Shown: positions 44,123 to 55,966 of the stretch, piece after piece | How positions within the stretch are numbered: position 1 is the stretch's first letter | How the letters are laid out: each line of letters starts with the position of its first letter | Assembly: GCF_029867415.1 (NCBI RefSeq) | Contig: NC_081184.1 | Location: forward strand, 73,032,616-73,096,615 | Source: Vicia villosa | Taxonomy: Eukaryota; Streptophyta; Magnoliopsida; Fabales; Fabaceae | DNA: 64,000 bases | Reading direction: 5' to 3' | Made by a program: the position numbers and the translations under genes | The notes under the pieces: model-generated | What the model was told of the DNA's origin: nothing | Database searches by the model: none | What the model saw: the letters and a program-made list of their open reading frames with translations, nothing else

Positions 44123-45959
44123 TGTAACACCCCATAAATTTCTTTATTTAATTTAATTAATTTTTTTATTAAATAATAGAATTAATTGAATTATTTGAGA
44201 AATATGGATTGATGAGGCTAATGGGCCAGTGTCGCAAGTAGCAATTGGCGGGGGTGTCAGTTGCAAAGCCTTTTACTAAAACAAGGTTATATTTTTCATA
44301 AAATAGAAAAGAGGGAAATATTGTGAAAAGAGAACCAAAAAGGAGAAGAGAAGATTGAACGTGAAATTGGGAGAAGAGCAAGTGTGAAGAACAAGGGCAT
44401 CCAAGAATTCGACATCGAGGTAAGGGGGGATTCTTCTCATTAACCTCTATTATGGGTTGTATGAATGATTCAATAGAGTTTGTATGTTAGAATTTCGAAT
44501 TGGATTGTATGTCGGGTTTGGGGTTTTGGGGTTTATAGAACTTTGGTTCAATTTATGTTGTGAATGATGATTGGTGTTGGATAATGATGTTAAGCATGAT
44601 TAGAAGTATGTGTAAATGTGCAAATTATGTTGTATGTGTGGTTTATTTTCTGAAATTCGTACTGGTATGATTTTGAGGGCATTTGGGATGTATAGAATGC
44701 TGTTTTCTGCAGGTTGGGGTTTCTGAAATCGCCGGTTCGCGCCGCGTGCACAGGGTTGGCGCCGCGAACAGGTGGGAAGAATGCCAGGACGTTGTGATAC
44801 GCACAGGTCGCGCTGCGTATCTGTGTTGGCGCCGCGAAGGCGTAATTTTTTCTCGTTTCGCGTCGCGTACAGGTGTTTGCGCCGCGAATAGCTTGGCAGA
44901 GAGCCAAGGATTTTTGGAACTCTCAGTTCGCGCCGCGAACCAAGTTGGCGCCGCGTGCTGTTGCTGTCTGGGACTTTTTAAAAGTTTAACGATGTATAAC
45001 TTTTTAACTGTTAGTCCGTTTGATGTGCCGTTTCGAGCACAGTGAAGCTAATTAAGCGATTTATGCAATAAAATAGTGTTTGGAGTTGTGACTCGAATTT
45101 AATTTAAACACTTGATTTAATTGGTTGTGGTGGTTTATATTGTTATTGCACCGGTTGATGATTATGATTGTTCAGTTGTTTGGTATTGATGATTAGCATG
45201 CGGTATGTGATGCATGCATTTCATAATCATATTGTGGGCTGTATCCCTTATGGTGGTGGGACAGCGGTAGCTAATTCCCATTGTGTGGAATTGGTGAGAG
45301 AAGTAGCCGAATCTTTATGGTGGTGGATCGGTGAGATGGGTTATCCCATGTTTGGTACCACATGCATTTAGTTGCATTGCATTAGGTTGTTGTGTATAAT
45401 TGTAACATGAATGGAAGTTGTCCAATGTTATGATTTGTGTGTATTTTGGTATGAATGACTGTAATTGACGAATGTTGCTATATTATCTGGATATAATTGA
45501 GTTGGGTGAATAATGTATGGATGAAGTTGTATTGTTTATATTCCTATAACATTTGTTAATGCGAATGAAACTCACCCTTACTGTTGTTATTTTTCAGATT
45601 GAGGAGTAGCTTGTGTACTTGGTGAGGATTAGCTCGTCAAGTAGTTCGTTAGAGTCAGTTGGGTCTGTGTCATGCTCTGGTCGTGTAACACCGGGAACAT
45701 TATTTTAGAATTGGCTGATAAACTTCTGTTTTGTTTATGGTTTATGGTTGAATTATGAGTCTTCGACTCCAGATGTTTGATTATTCAGTTGTTAAGAATA
45801 TTCCGCTGTGTTAACATGCTACCTGAATAATTTTTGGTTTATCGTTCCTTTATGGCATGACATGAATATTTGTTTATTTTGTTGGCGTTGTAATACCCTT
45901 CTTCATGTTTTACACTGATTTTAATGTTAATTTTCCGCGGGGTTTAGAAGGGTGTTACA
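44123..45959 (+). repeat. T2 3' LTR (1837 bp)
   Basis: Starts TGTAACACCCCATAAATT and ends GGGTGTTACA, the ends typical of Del/Tekay LTRs. It contains the second GCGCCGCG array at 44727-44965. Confidence 0.94.
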
Positions 45960-48130
45960 AAAGACACAATAATTAACCAAAATCAAAGGAATACTCCCCC
46001 ACCGAACATGGTAAACCAAGGAGGGACAGTCGAACCTCTTAGGCAAGAACAACAAATCCAAATAGAGAGAGAAATGGGGGTAGTAATGGTGGATAGAAAC
46101 CAAAATGCTGATGAAGTTATTTATTAGATTCGACATGATAATATGGCAGCAGATAACAATTTGGCGGCCATGGTCGAACAAATCATGACTCGAAACAGTG
46201 TAAATGTTGGCCTAAATAGGCCAAGTTACACTTCCCCTTTAAGCGAATACATCCTACAGTCGAATATGCCCCCTAGATGGAAAGTCCCCAAATTTTCTAA
46301 GTTCTCTAGGGACACAACTAAATCCACTGTCAAACATATGGCTAGTTATCTAATAGAGGCAGGTGATATTGCTGGGAATGAGAATCTTAGAATTAAATAT
46401 TTCCCAAGTTTGTTAGCAAAAAATGCCTTCAGTTGGTTCACTACGTTACCACCGAGTTCGATCCATAGCTAGGGGAAATTAGCGAGATTGTTCCATGAAC
46501 AGTTCTATATGGGACAAACCAAGATTAGCTTGAAAGAATTGGCGAGTGTTAAGAACAAGTTCAGTGAGCCAATAAATGATTATCTAAATTGGTTTCGTTT
46601 TCTCAAAGCCAGATGTTTCACTCAGGTGCCTGAACATGAGTTGGTCGAAATGGCCGCAGCGGGTCTGGATTATTCCATTAGGAAGAAATTGGATACTCAA
46701 CACTTGAGAAACATGGCCCAATTGGCTAATAGGATTCGACAAATAAAGAGCTTGAAGATTGAAAAAGCAAGAGCAAGTAAGAATAATAGAAAAGAAAGGA
46801 TAGCCTGTGTCGAGTTCGACGAAGGCGAACAAGGGTACTATAAAGAGCCTTTCAATTTCGATGAAGGCGAAGTAGACCTTGCTGAACTCAAGCAAGGGCC
46901 CCCTTACTCTTGTAAGGTTTTGGCGCCTTCAAATGGTAAAAACCCACTCAAACCCAATAAGGGAGACAAATTCCCTAAGAAAACCTATACTTTCAACGTC
47001 ACTAAATGTGACGAAATTTTCAATTTGTTGGTTAAAGATGGCCAAATGATAGTACCTCTAGGTGCTAAAATACCCTCTTTCGAAAAAAGGAAAAAGAAGA
47101 GTTTATGCAAATATCATAATTTTTTGGGCCTTAAAACATCTCAATCTTTTCTTTTCAGGGATCTCATTCAAAAGAAAATCACTCAAGGAAGGCTTAAATT
47201 TATGGACAAATCTAAGCCCCAAATGAGGATCGATGTTGACCCCCTTCAAATAGATGAGGCCCATTATGCTTAACCATCTTTGATTAACATGGTGGCAGTG
47301 ACTGAAGGTTGTGCCAAAGAGGTGGTTATGGTCGAAGCAGAGGGTTTCACAAATGGAATTACTGAAAATTCTACCCAATTTTTAACAACAACAGAAACTG
47401 TTGGTGGTTTCGTACAGAGTGATGACATGACTAAGGCTACTAAAGACCTTGTAGTAAAGTTACAGGATATGGGCATCACTGAAGATGCAGTTGTCGAGGT
47501 CAATATGGTCAAAGTATCACAAAAGATTGAGATGAAAGTGGATGAAGAGGCCAAAAGACAAGAAGAATACAATCGGGTGGCATTCCCCAAGAAAGCTGGG
47601 AGTTTTCTTGAATTTCTCTATAGGTGTCAGAGAAAGAAATCAGAGGTTATGCTCTGCCCAAGGTGCGATTCGGTCTTTGACAAGAAGATTTTTGAAAACA
47701 TCGAAGGCTACATAAATATTAAAGAAAGAAGAAACTTGAAGAATGTCAATAAACGGTATACCTCCGATAAGAGGGGAATTCCTAGAATCCACAACCAGGG
47801 AGGATAGAGGTTCCATGCGAACAACCAATCCTCTTTCAAACCAACTATCGAAGCCCTAAATGGGAAATGAGTGAGGCCTGGTCACAGGCGGGATCAATAC
47901 CTGACTAAGTGGAAGAATTTAAAAGTTGGAAGAGGATATTTCGATGGAATATCGAAACGAATTACGGGTCACAAGCAACAAACATATGGCTCCAACAATT
48001 ATAAAGGGAAGAATCTCATGTCCTGCTCCAAATGGCGCAGGGAACAAAGAAGGCAAAAAGCGGAAAGAGAAGTCAATGAGAAGATGGTTGCAGAATCAAG
48101 TAGTAATGTGTCAATGGATAGTAGAAAGGT
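45960..48130 (+). pseudogene. T3: gag of a second Tat-lineage element
   Basis: Homologous to the T1 gag but clearly diverged. The frame begins immediately after the T2 LTR and continues without frameshift to about 48130, broken by stops including TAG 46124-46126, TAG 46470-46472, TAA 47271-47273 and TAG 47805-47807. Capsid landmarks: FHEQFYMGQTKISLKELA, VPEHELVEMAAAGLDYSIRK, KKTYTFNVTKCDEIFNLLVK. Further on are LCKYHNFLGLKTS and CQRKKSEVMLCPRC, matching the T1 zinc-type modules. Homology to T1 stops near 48130, before protease. The 5' part was lost left of T2. Confidence 0.88.
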
Positions 48131-48360
48131 GATAACTCGAAAACATATCCCATTTTACGACTCGATTTACATGCTATCGCTATTTTATTTCACATATTTA
48201 TCATGTTTTATTAATGTTTATGTAAGTTCTCTGTTTTGAGGGTTGGCTTAATTTTTGTAAAAACAAATAACAACAACAATATGTATCATAGGATGTAAAA
48301 CTTGCTAATGGAACACAGGCACAAATAACAACAGGTACAACAAGAAGATGTCCTATGAGA
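48131..48360. other. Unassigned spacer
   Basis: AT-rich; begins GTGATAACTCGAAAACATAT after the end of T3 homology. No gene or clear repeat boundary was seen. Confidence 0.35.
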
Positions 48361-49215
48361 TGTTGGAACATGTTTTGGAATAACATGTTCTATGGAATAG
48401 GTGTTGACATCGCGCCTGCTGAGCTGGAGTAATGTGATTCAGTTTCAAATTAACATATGCAGAATATTCTCTGAATATTATGCGAATCATGTAAGGCGTT
48501 ATATGTTTAAAAGGTCTGAAGAATCAATTAAAAGATTTGAAGATTATATAGTTTCTAAATATGGAGATTTATTCGAAACTAAAATATTGAAGACCTTGTT
48601 TGTAGCCGAAGTTACTGCGATATTGTAACAGCAATTTAGCTGTGAGTGAAGGCCCAAATCCTGTTGGGTATAGGTTATACAGAGAAGGGTTTGTAACCTA
48701 GAAAATAGATAGCCAAGATATATCAAGATGTAATCATTAGGGCTAGGTCAAGTGAACCTCTCGGGTTGTGGGAAGGTCACTGTAATCCTCGAAGCCTGTA
48801 GGCAAGAGGAGTATGTATTGTTCTTGGAGGAAGCTTTAAAGTAACTCCAAGTTAGGGTTCATAGTCAAGAGTCTTGTCTAGGTATTGTCATGGAAGTGTG
48901 TCTTCCAAAACTGTTTGTCTGTGTGATCAGAATGTTGGTGATTAGGTCGTTGCTACAGATCTTGGGATTGGAAACCTGTACAACATCATTGAGGTGATAG
49001 GAAGTGGGATGGAGATATTCCATATTTAGAAAGGACTTTGGTAGAAGGGTTATTGGGTAGGGATTAAGTGAGAAGTTGTAAATGGGGGAGTTTAGTTTTG
49101 AATTAATACTGCTGATAGTGAACTTCATTCATGGCTTGGTATGCCCCCAGAGTAGGTGTGTTTATCACCGAACTGGGTAAACAATTATGGTGTCATTTAT
49201 TTTTCAGTACAACAT
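48361..49215 (+). repeat. Probable Copia LTR, left part (split by a solo LTR)
   Basis: The proposed start TGTTGGAACATGTTTTGGAA contains a partial inverted repeat with AACATGTTC. The segment ends at the AACAT target of the Ogre solo LTR and resumes at 53251. Together the two parts are about 945 bp and end in CA before a PBS at 53344. The start coordinate is uncertain. Confidence 0.5.
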
Positions 49216-49267
49216 TGTCATACCCCAAAATTTGCCCTCATATATATGCAAATGTCATTTTATTTAG

Positions 49268-49340
49268 AATAAATGAATTGGCACAATTGGTAAGGAGGTA
49301 AAGCTTGCAGGTATAAGGTCACGAGTTCGAATCCTAGTAT
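49268..49340 (+). other. tRNA-like/SINE-like segment in the Ogre-type LTR
   Basis: TTGGCACAATTGGTAAGGAG resembles a Pol III A box, and CACGAGTTCGAATCCTAG contains a canonical B box (GTTCGAATCC) about 30 bp later. A run of T follows. The spacing fits a tRNA-derived promoter, but no full cloverleaf was made out. Confidence 0.5.
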
Positions 49341-49608
49341 TCTTTTTTTCTTTTTATTTTTGTTTTTAATTTCGAATTATGCATTTCATAAAAAATCCCA
49401 AAAAATATCAAAAATTGCATGTTTATCTTTTTAATATTTAATTTTTCGTTTTTATCATAGGTTTTTTTAAATAATAATTTTTAACTTATTTTATGCATAT
49501 TTCATCACAAAAAGAGAACAATTATATATTATTTCATTTAAATCAAATTTAATTTGATTGGGCTTTGGTCCATATTTTTATTTCCTTACTTGTTGACCTA
49601 AAAGTTTG

Positions 49609-49620
49609 TATATAAATAGG
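49609..49620 (+). promoter_or_regulatory. LTR core promoter TATA box
   Basis: TATATAAATAGG, about 390 bp into the solo LTR, a strong plant TATA box that could still drive transcription rightward. Confidence 0.6.
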
Positions 49621-49813
49621 TCTTTTATTGTCAAAAGGGGGAGGAATTGGAACCCTTATGCCAATCTCTCACTCTCACGTACAGAATACTTCCACCCAGT
49701 AGCCCTATTTCCTACATCTCCCTCTCACGTACAATGCATACAAAACTTCTTTTTTTCAGAGTCAAAGCTTCTTTCAAACCCTCAACCTTTGCACCTGCTA
49801 CACCAATTAGAAT

Positions 49814-50509
49814 TAGGCATGGCAATGAGGCGGGTCGGGGACGGTTTTTACCTCCCCCAAACCCGTCCTTAACGGGTTCGGGTTGGGTTCGAGTATCCCG
49901 CTCCGCCACCATGTATTTCGTAAAATTAATTTTTTAATAAAATATTTACTTTTTCAAAAATCAAATTATATTATAAATAACAAAATAAAACAATCTCAAA
50001 AAAATTTCATACATATATTTCAAATCTTTAAAATAATAAATACAAATCAAATTATTAAAACATTAGCCACATATTTAATAAGAGAAAAAGGGTGATGCAC
50101 TTTTTACACTGTCAACCAATCACAACCATGTATCCAATTCCATCACAATTTTATCTTTAAAAAATTTTAATGACATGGCAAATTGCTTGTTTCCTATTGG
50201 ATGACAGTGTAAAACTGTTTTACACTGTCAGTGCATATCCATTAAACCCTATAATATAAATTATGAAATATAAATAATAATATACATATTGAAATAAACG
50301 GGGCGGGTTCGTCAATAAACGGGGCGGGTTCGGGGACGAGTTCGGAGTGGGTACTAGTGTCCCCATTACCCGACCCATCCCCATGTTTTCAAATCGGGGA
50401 AAACCCGAACCCAAACCCGAACTCAAACCCTGTCAAAGCGGGTTTTCTCCGTCAACTTCAAAGCGGGTTCGGGTGGGTACCTGTGGGTCTGGGTTTTATT
50501 GCCATGTGA
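49814..50509. mobile_element. Inverted-repeat element (696 bp), relative of 8721-9237
   Basis: Ends TAGGCATGGCAAT and ATTGCCATGTGA are inverted repeats. AATTAGAAT flanks it perfectly at 49805-49813 and 50510-50518. The arms are rich in GGCGGGTTCGG-type words; the AT-rich core matches the reverse complement of the core of 8721-9237. It carries a MITE at 50081-50250 absent from the other copy. Confidence 0.82.
50081..50250. mobile_element. MITE nested in the inverted-repeat element
   Basis: Same family as 2930-3112: GATGCAC near the left end and TTTTACACTGTCAGTGCATA at the right, with a GTGTAAA core. The related copy at 8721-9237 shows the uninterrupted site. The target duplication is not clear. 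Confidence 0.75.
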
Positions 50510-53250
50510 AATTAGAATCCACCATTGTACATATTACCCATTACACCAAATTTCCTATTAACCAATTTCCATCATAACTAATCATTGTTTTTTTAGTTAT
50601 TTGTTGCAGATAAAAGAAGAAAAGTAAAGAAGAAAAGATAAAGAAGAAAAGTAAAGAAGAAAAGAAGAAGATTTTAAACAACAGCAAACTCCGACTACGA
50701 TGTCGCCTCTCACGGTCCAGATGACCACCATCGAACCAGCAACAAAACCACAACATCCAATCACCACCACGGCAACACAACACAGTGACAAACCCGACGA
50801 AACTTAACCGCTCTTCTCCGGCATCGACGGCTCGCAGCGAACCCCCTTCTGATCGAGTCCACGACTCCCTCCGACCTCCTTCTGTTTTTGACTCATCAAA
50901 GTTGTTTTTTTTTATTTACAGGAAAGGGAATAGATGTCTCAGCAGATGTTCGGAACAACACATCAACAGCAAACAACACAATCTTCAATATCATTGAACC
51001 TGCAAGAGAATGAAAAATGCAAAGCTAAGTACTTAAGACCTTTTCTTCTCCATAACACAGCAACCACATATACAAATTTTATCATTCAGTAAACACAATT
51101 GACAGAAAAAATAATCAAAAATAATCAAATCACCCGCAATTTTTGGTCTATTGATTTTCAGGTACCACACAGAAATATAAGCACAAGTATAAGCACAAGG
51201 AAAAGCAAAGCAAGTCGCAGAGGAATCGGAACTGTGCCGGAAGCGCATCACCGCAACAAATCTGAACACGTGCAATTCGCTGAGACAGCAAAACAACGCA
51301 TACGGGTCGAAGCTACGCAACTCGATTCCAAACAAGACAACAGCGACAAAATCATCCTCGCCAAGTTCTTCATGTTCGGTGGAGAAAAGAAGAAGTTCAA
51401 AGCGGGATTGGAGGAGCTTTGATGAACCAAACACATTCAATTCAATTCAACAATCAACTCGACCTCGCAATCTTCAGCGGACAGCATCGTCATCGTATCG
51501 ACAGCGCCGACGAAACATTATTTCCGGTAACCCCTTCACCTTCCCTTGCAATAGATATTGTGTGTTGATGATTCCATGTTTTCGTATGAGATGAGAGTTT
51601 GAGTGAGGATTTTAGGTTTTGCTACTGTTGTTGTTTGTGAGCTTGGGAAGCATGTTATTTGCAGCTTGGGGAGAATCATATTTTAACCAAAAAATTGAGG
51701 GAGAAGAGTTGAGTTTGGTAAGGGAGAAACAGAGAAATGCAGAGGAAGGGAGAGAAGTGAGAGACCGAGTAAGAGAATGAGTGTGGAGCGGCCAGCATTG
51801 TTAGGTTTATGTGTTTGGTTTGATGCCTTTTGGGCTGATTATTAAAGCCCATCGAATTACTCAATATACACCACCGTTCCATGCCTGTACCCTTTTTTAG
51901 CTGAACCTTAATTCTTGGGCCAACATAATGGGCCCAGTGTCTTTATTCTATTAACACCTTTATTTTTGAACTGCATTCCATTTTAAATTTCGTTTATTTA
52001 ATTAATCTAATTGTATTAAGTTAATTAGTTTTAGTTAATTAATTGATTTAATTAGTTTAGTTTTTCATACAAAAAATACATATTTTGAATTAGACTTTTC
52101 GTTTTCTCTTTTAATATTCAATACACTAAAAATATACTAGAGTTAGATTTACCAAAAATACGTTTTTATTTCTCTTTAGAATTTAATATATTTTAGTTAA
52201 TTCTTGATTCATATTTGTTCGTATTTTGTTACTTCATTACTAACATTTTTTTTTGTTTATTGCGAGGTACCACCTTCGTTGAGGACTCTAATTATTTTGT
52301 GGATATTTATAAGTTTCGTGTATATTCTGTCTATTTTTTTTCTTTCTATTTTTGCCTTGTAATAGTTTTAATTAGGATTTTACTTTCTGCATTCCCCCGA
52401 CAGGTGTTTATTGTAAATCCCCCATCCCTAAAACTGTAATAGCTTAGGATTTTATTTTCCGCACTTTAATTTCTGCACAATATTTACTGCATGGTTAGTA
52501 ATTAGGGAGTGCAACCCCTGAATTAAATTAGAATAATCTTTACAAGATAAATGTAATCGAAGTTAACCACGTGATTGTGCCACACACACACCTTTAGGGT
52601 AATCCCTCTCGTTGCCTTGTTGCCTTAATGAGATTGAAAATCATCTAGTCCCTTGAAGTTGCCTCGGTGAAAGATGATTGTCCCAATTGCTAAGGAATCC
52701 TCGCATGATGCCTAAATAGAATGACTATTATATCCTTCCCTTAGACTACCTGCCATCTTTATGGCAAGGGACAGTCTTGTGGCGAACGATAACTTCGATG
52801 ACCCTTCAACCTCTAAATAAAAGGACTTCCCTACCCTCCTATGGTATGGATAGCCCTGAAAAGCTAAATGAACAAATTTCAAAACTTAGGGTAGTTGCTA
52901 CTAATTGCTTGCTCTAAAATTCAAATCACTTTTCACACCTCCTTTTCAAATCAAATTCAAAAAGACTACGCTTATTTACAAGCTAAAGTTCTTATTCAAA
53001 CTTATTCCAAATCTTTTCAAACAATTCAAACAAACAAGTGAGCTAAGCAATTAAGAGCCCATGGAAAACCATGGATGCAAAGGGTGCTTTACACCTTCCC
53101 TTTGTATAAATTACCCCCGAACTCAGTTTTCATTTAAAAGGTTTTTCCTGTTCTTTTAGCCTTTCTATAAATTGGATAAAATAAAGGTCGGTGGCGACTC
53201 TTGCTATCTGCAACATTTCAAATAAAGTCAGTTCACCGTATTACAAACAT

Positions 53251-53581
53251 AAATCTGTGTATATACCTTGCTAGTGTTTCTTGACAGATCGGATGTCTCG
53301 ACATCTCTCAAGACATCTGGGTCTTCTATACTAGAATTTCAATTGGTATCAGAGCAGGCATTCTGTTCTGTCTCTAGATGAGATCATGGGAGAATACTTT
53401 CTGGTTTGGCAAGGATAGTATGTAATGAAAAGATGTTTGAACATCCTCTGCTGTGAGCATGGTCCCTTGAAGTAGAGGATGGACTATGTTGAGCGTCTAA
53501 AGTTATGGTGGTGTTTAGTGTTGGTTTTATTTATTTTCAAACCTAAGGTGGTGCTGCTTGATTGTGGAATGCGGTGATTGG
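53251..53581 (+). other. Copia LTR end, PBS and leader
   Basis: The LTR resumes after the solo LTR and ends CTAGAATTTCA at 53341. TGGTATCAGAGC at 53344-53355 is a perfect initiator-Met PBS. The leader continues to 53581 and, after the Ogre-type insertion, from 63363. No start of gag was identified. Confidence 0.7.
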
Positions 53582-55953
53582 TGTAGCAACCTGCCTAAAA
53601 ATTTATAGCTTAGAGTCGCCACCTATTCTGAAGGGCGAATAGGAAACCCTACGCAGTATAGAGATCAGGGTAAGATACTATATTCAGGTCGAGGGAAGGT
53701 GTTAGGCACCCTCAACCCTTTCCTATGGCTTTGAATCTAAGGTAACAGTTTTATGGCTAAGAGTATTAAGGTAAGGTTTATGCTTTCGAGGGTTAAATGA
53801 TTAAGGGAAATAAATCGGGAAAAATGAGATTTAAAAGGAAGGGGACTCGCCTTGTTGCCAAGTGCCTACGTACCTCCTTATGGAGGATCAGAGTCTACGT
53901 AGTTCGGGCTACGGGTTGTACGCCTTTGAATTTGATTTGAATGATTTGAAGGCTTTTTGAATGGCCTGTCGTAGTTTGTGATTTGAACGGCATTTTGAAT
54001 TGCCTAGGATAAAAATCCGTAGTATCGTGGTTTAGTGTGTTTTGAATGTTTGGGCGTACAACCCTGATTTTAATTTGTTACCATTAGTTGCGATAATCAA
54101 TAGGTTTGATTACTACGGCTAACGGATTAAAGGGAGGATTGCTAACCACTATAATCGATAGATTCGATTATCACGAATAGCAAATGTGCGTATTTTAATT
54201 ATCGTTACTCCTCATAATCGATAGATTCGATTACAAATAATAACGAATTTGATAAGGGGAAATTACTAATCATCGTAACCAATAGCTTTGGTTAAAACCA
54301 TTTAGCAGAATAATATGTATTTTTATTTATATTAAATTGGAGTAAATTGATTATATTTCTACGTGTAATTTTATCGTTTTGATTAATTTATATTTTTTTG
54401 TTTATTATTCTTTTAATAGAACTTAATTCAATTTAACCTAATAAGTTATGTACCTATAGTAATAAGATCAAATTAGGGAAATAAAATAAAACCACTATCC
54501 TAAAAAATTGATGAATTCAAATGGGTGCTGTTAGCAATGGATATGTAGGTGTTAGTAATAAACAAAGAAGACTCATCATTCACATGGCAAACCACTAAAT
54601 ATCTAACCTTAACCCAAAAGTTAATTATTAGTTATAAATAAATAAAAAAATATAAAAGTGTAAACAAAAGAATAAAGAAGTTAAAACGTGGAAAGAGAGA
54701 AACCAGATCTGCAAAAAAACTTCTATCTCCTCTTCCATGCGGTCTCTAATCTCTCGCTTTTCTTCATCTTCTTCAATAGCATAAACAAAACTCCAACCTT
54801 TCCTCTTTCAATTTCTCTTCTCTAGAACAAACACCTGATATAACAACAAAACAATCCTAATGAATCAATACAACGCAGATCAGAGGGATTACCTGGCAGT
54901 GCAGTTGGTTGAGTGTGAACGCCGCGGCTGTTGTTGAACGTGGCACGCGTCTAGGGGGTGAATCGGAGGGAGTTTCGTCAGTGGTGTGCGCGCGGTGGTC
55001 GGAGTTGTGTGTGTGATGCTGTACGGCATGGATCGGAACCTGAAGCGGCTGATTTCAGATGGCGGTGGGGTGATCTCCTTTTTCTTGTTTCCGGTCCTCT
55101 CCCCCCTCGCGGCTTGAAAAACTCTCCTCAATTTATAGTTGGAACTATTAGGTTTTTGGAGATTAAATGCTATGATTTAATTTTTGTGATGAGTTATTTT
55201 GTGCATATTTTAGAAGATTCAATCTGGTTTTAGGAAGACTGAATTTGGACTGTTTTTTTGGATGGATTAATTGAGTGGTATAAATTTGGAAGAGTTTATG
55301 GATCTTGTATAAACCATGTTTGCTTCAAAATCTTTCCTTTCTCGTTTGGATGTGTTTCCGATTATGGCTTTAGGGAATAATAATTGATGGAAACCTCTAA
55401 GCTACACTCTCTCAAAAAACTTTGATTTTGTGAGATATGCTTCTACTTTTAGTGATTTTGCAATTAAAGGTGGATGAATAGAATTGAATAGAGAATCAAA
55501 TGCTATGAATTAATTGTGAGACAAAATGACTTGATATTTGGTGGAGATTTGGATCTCTAACTTAATTGAAAATGCAAAGTATGGACTTCTAAATGAGATA
55601 CGTGGGAAACAAGTCCTTTTGGCTTATTCTAATTTTTTTTATTTTTCTTTAGATAATATAAGGAATATACTCAATAGAAAAATAAATAATAATAATAGTG
55701 AAAAATAGAAATCTAGATTAATGATAAGTAAAAATCTAATCTAAATACTTAACTAATAAAAGTGACAAAAAAGTATTAAAATAATGGGTGGGAGATATTC
55801 ATAAAAGAAAATACAAGTAAACTATTATTATTTTTCTTAAATAAGCAAAATAACTCATTATAAGAATGTTAGTATAAGTTGGAAAAATTTAAATTTCAAG
55901 TTAAAGATAATTTTGACGGTTAGAAATAGGGTGGGCAAATTTGGGGTATGACA
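53582..55953 (-). repeat. 3' LTR of the Ogre-type element
   Basis: 2372 bp, almost identical to 60984-63357. On the minus strand a CTATAAATTGAGG box at about 55127-55139 is a likely promoter. Near the inner end GTTAGGCACCCTCAACCC on the plus strand is a word typical of Ogre LTRs. Confidence 0.93.
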
Positions 55954-55966
55954 GCTGCCCCTGTTC
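55954..55966 (-). other. Polypurine tract of the Ogre-type element
   Basis: On the minus strand GAACAGGGGCAGC directly precedes the 3' LTR start TGTCATACC. Confidence 0.7.

Larger units (their letters stand above)
38147..45959 (+). mobile_element. T2: Tekay/Del-like chromovirus (7.8 kb present)
   Basis: The 5' LTR lacks its first 407 bp; the rest is complete: PBS TGGTATCAGAGC, a single gag-pol frame, purine tract and a full 1837-bp 3' LTR. The shared 1430 bp of the LTRs differ at about 19 sites by eye (about 1.3%). The right end abuts the T3 gag at 45960, into which T2 inserted. The matching left part of T3 is missing, so the left side was rearranged after insertion. Confidence 0.92.
49216..53245 (+). 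mobile_element. Ogre-type solo LTR (4030 bp) with AACAT target duplication
   Basis: Begins TGTCATACCCCAAAATTTGC and ends CACCGTATTACA. Perfect AACAT flanks it at 49211-49215 and 53246-53250. Near the end are ACACCTTCCCTTTG and GGTGGCGACTCTTGC, landmarks shared with the minus-strand Ogre-type LTRs at 53582 and 60984. No internal coding region and no second LTR are adjacent, so this is a product of LTR-LTR recombination. It contains a nested inverted-repeat element. The length fits Ogre LTRs, which are unusually long. Confidence 0.85.

Noticed and set aside
38300..45371. Paired frames (about 120 and 67 codons) in the T2 LTRs
   Set aside because: They lie wholly in the LTR repeats and recur only because the LTRs are copies.
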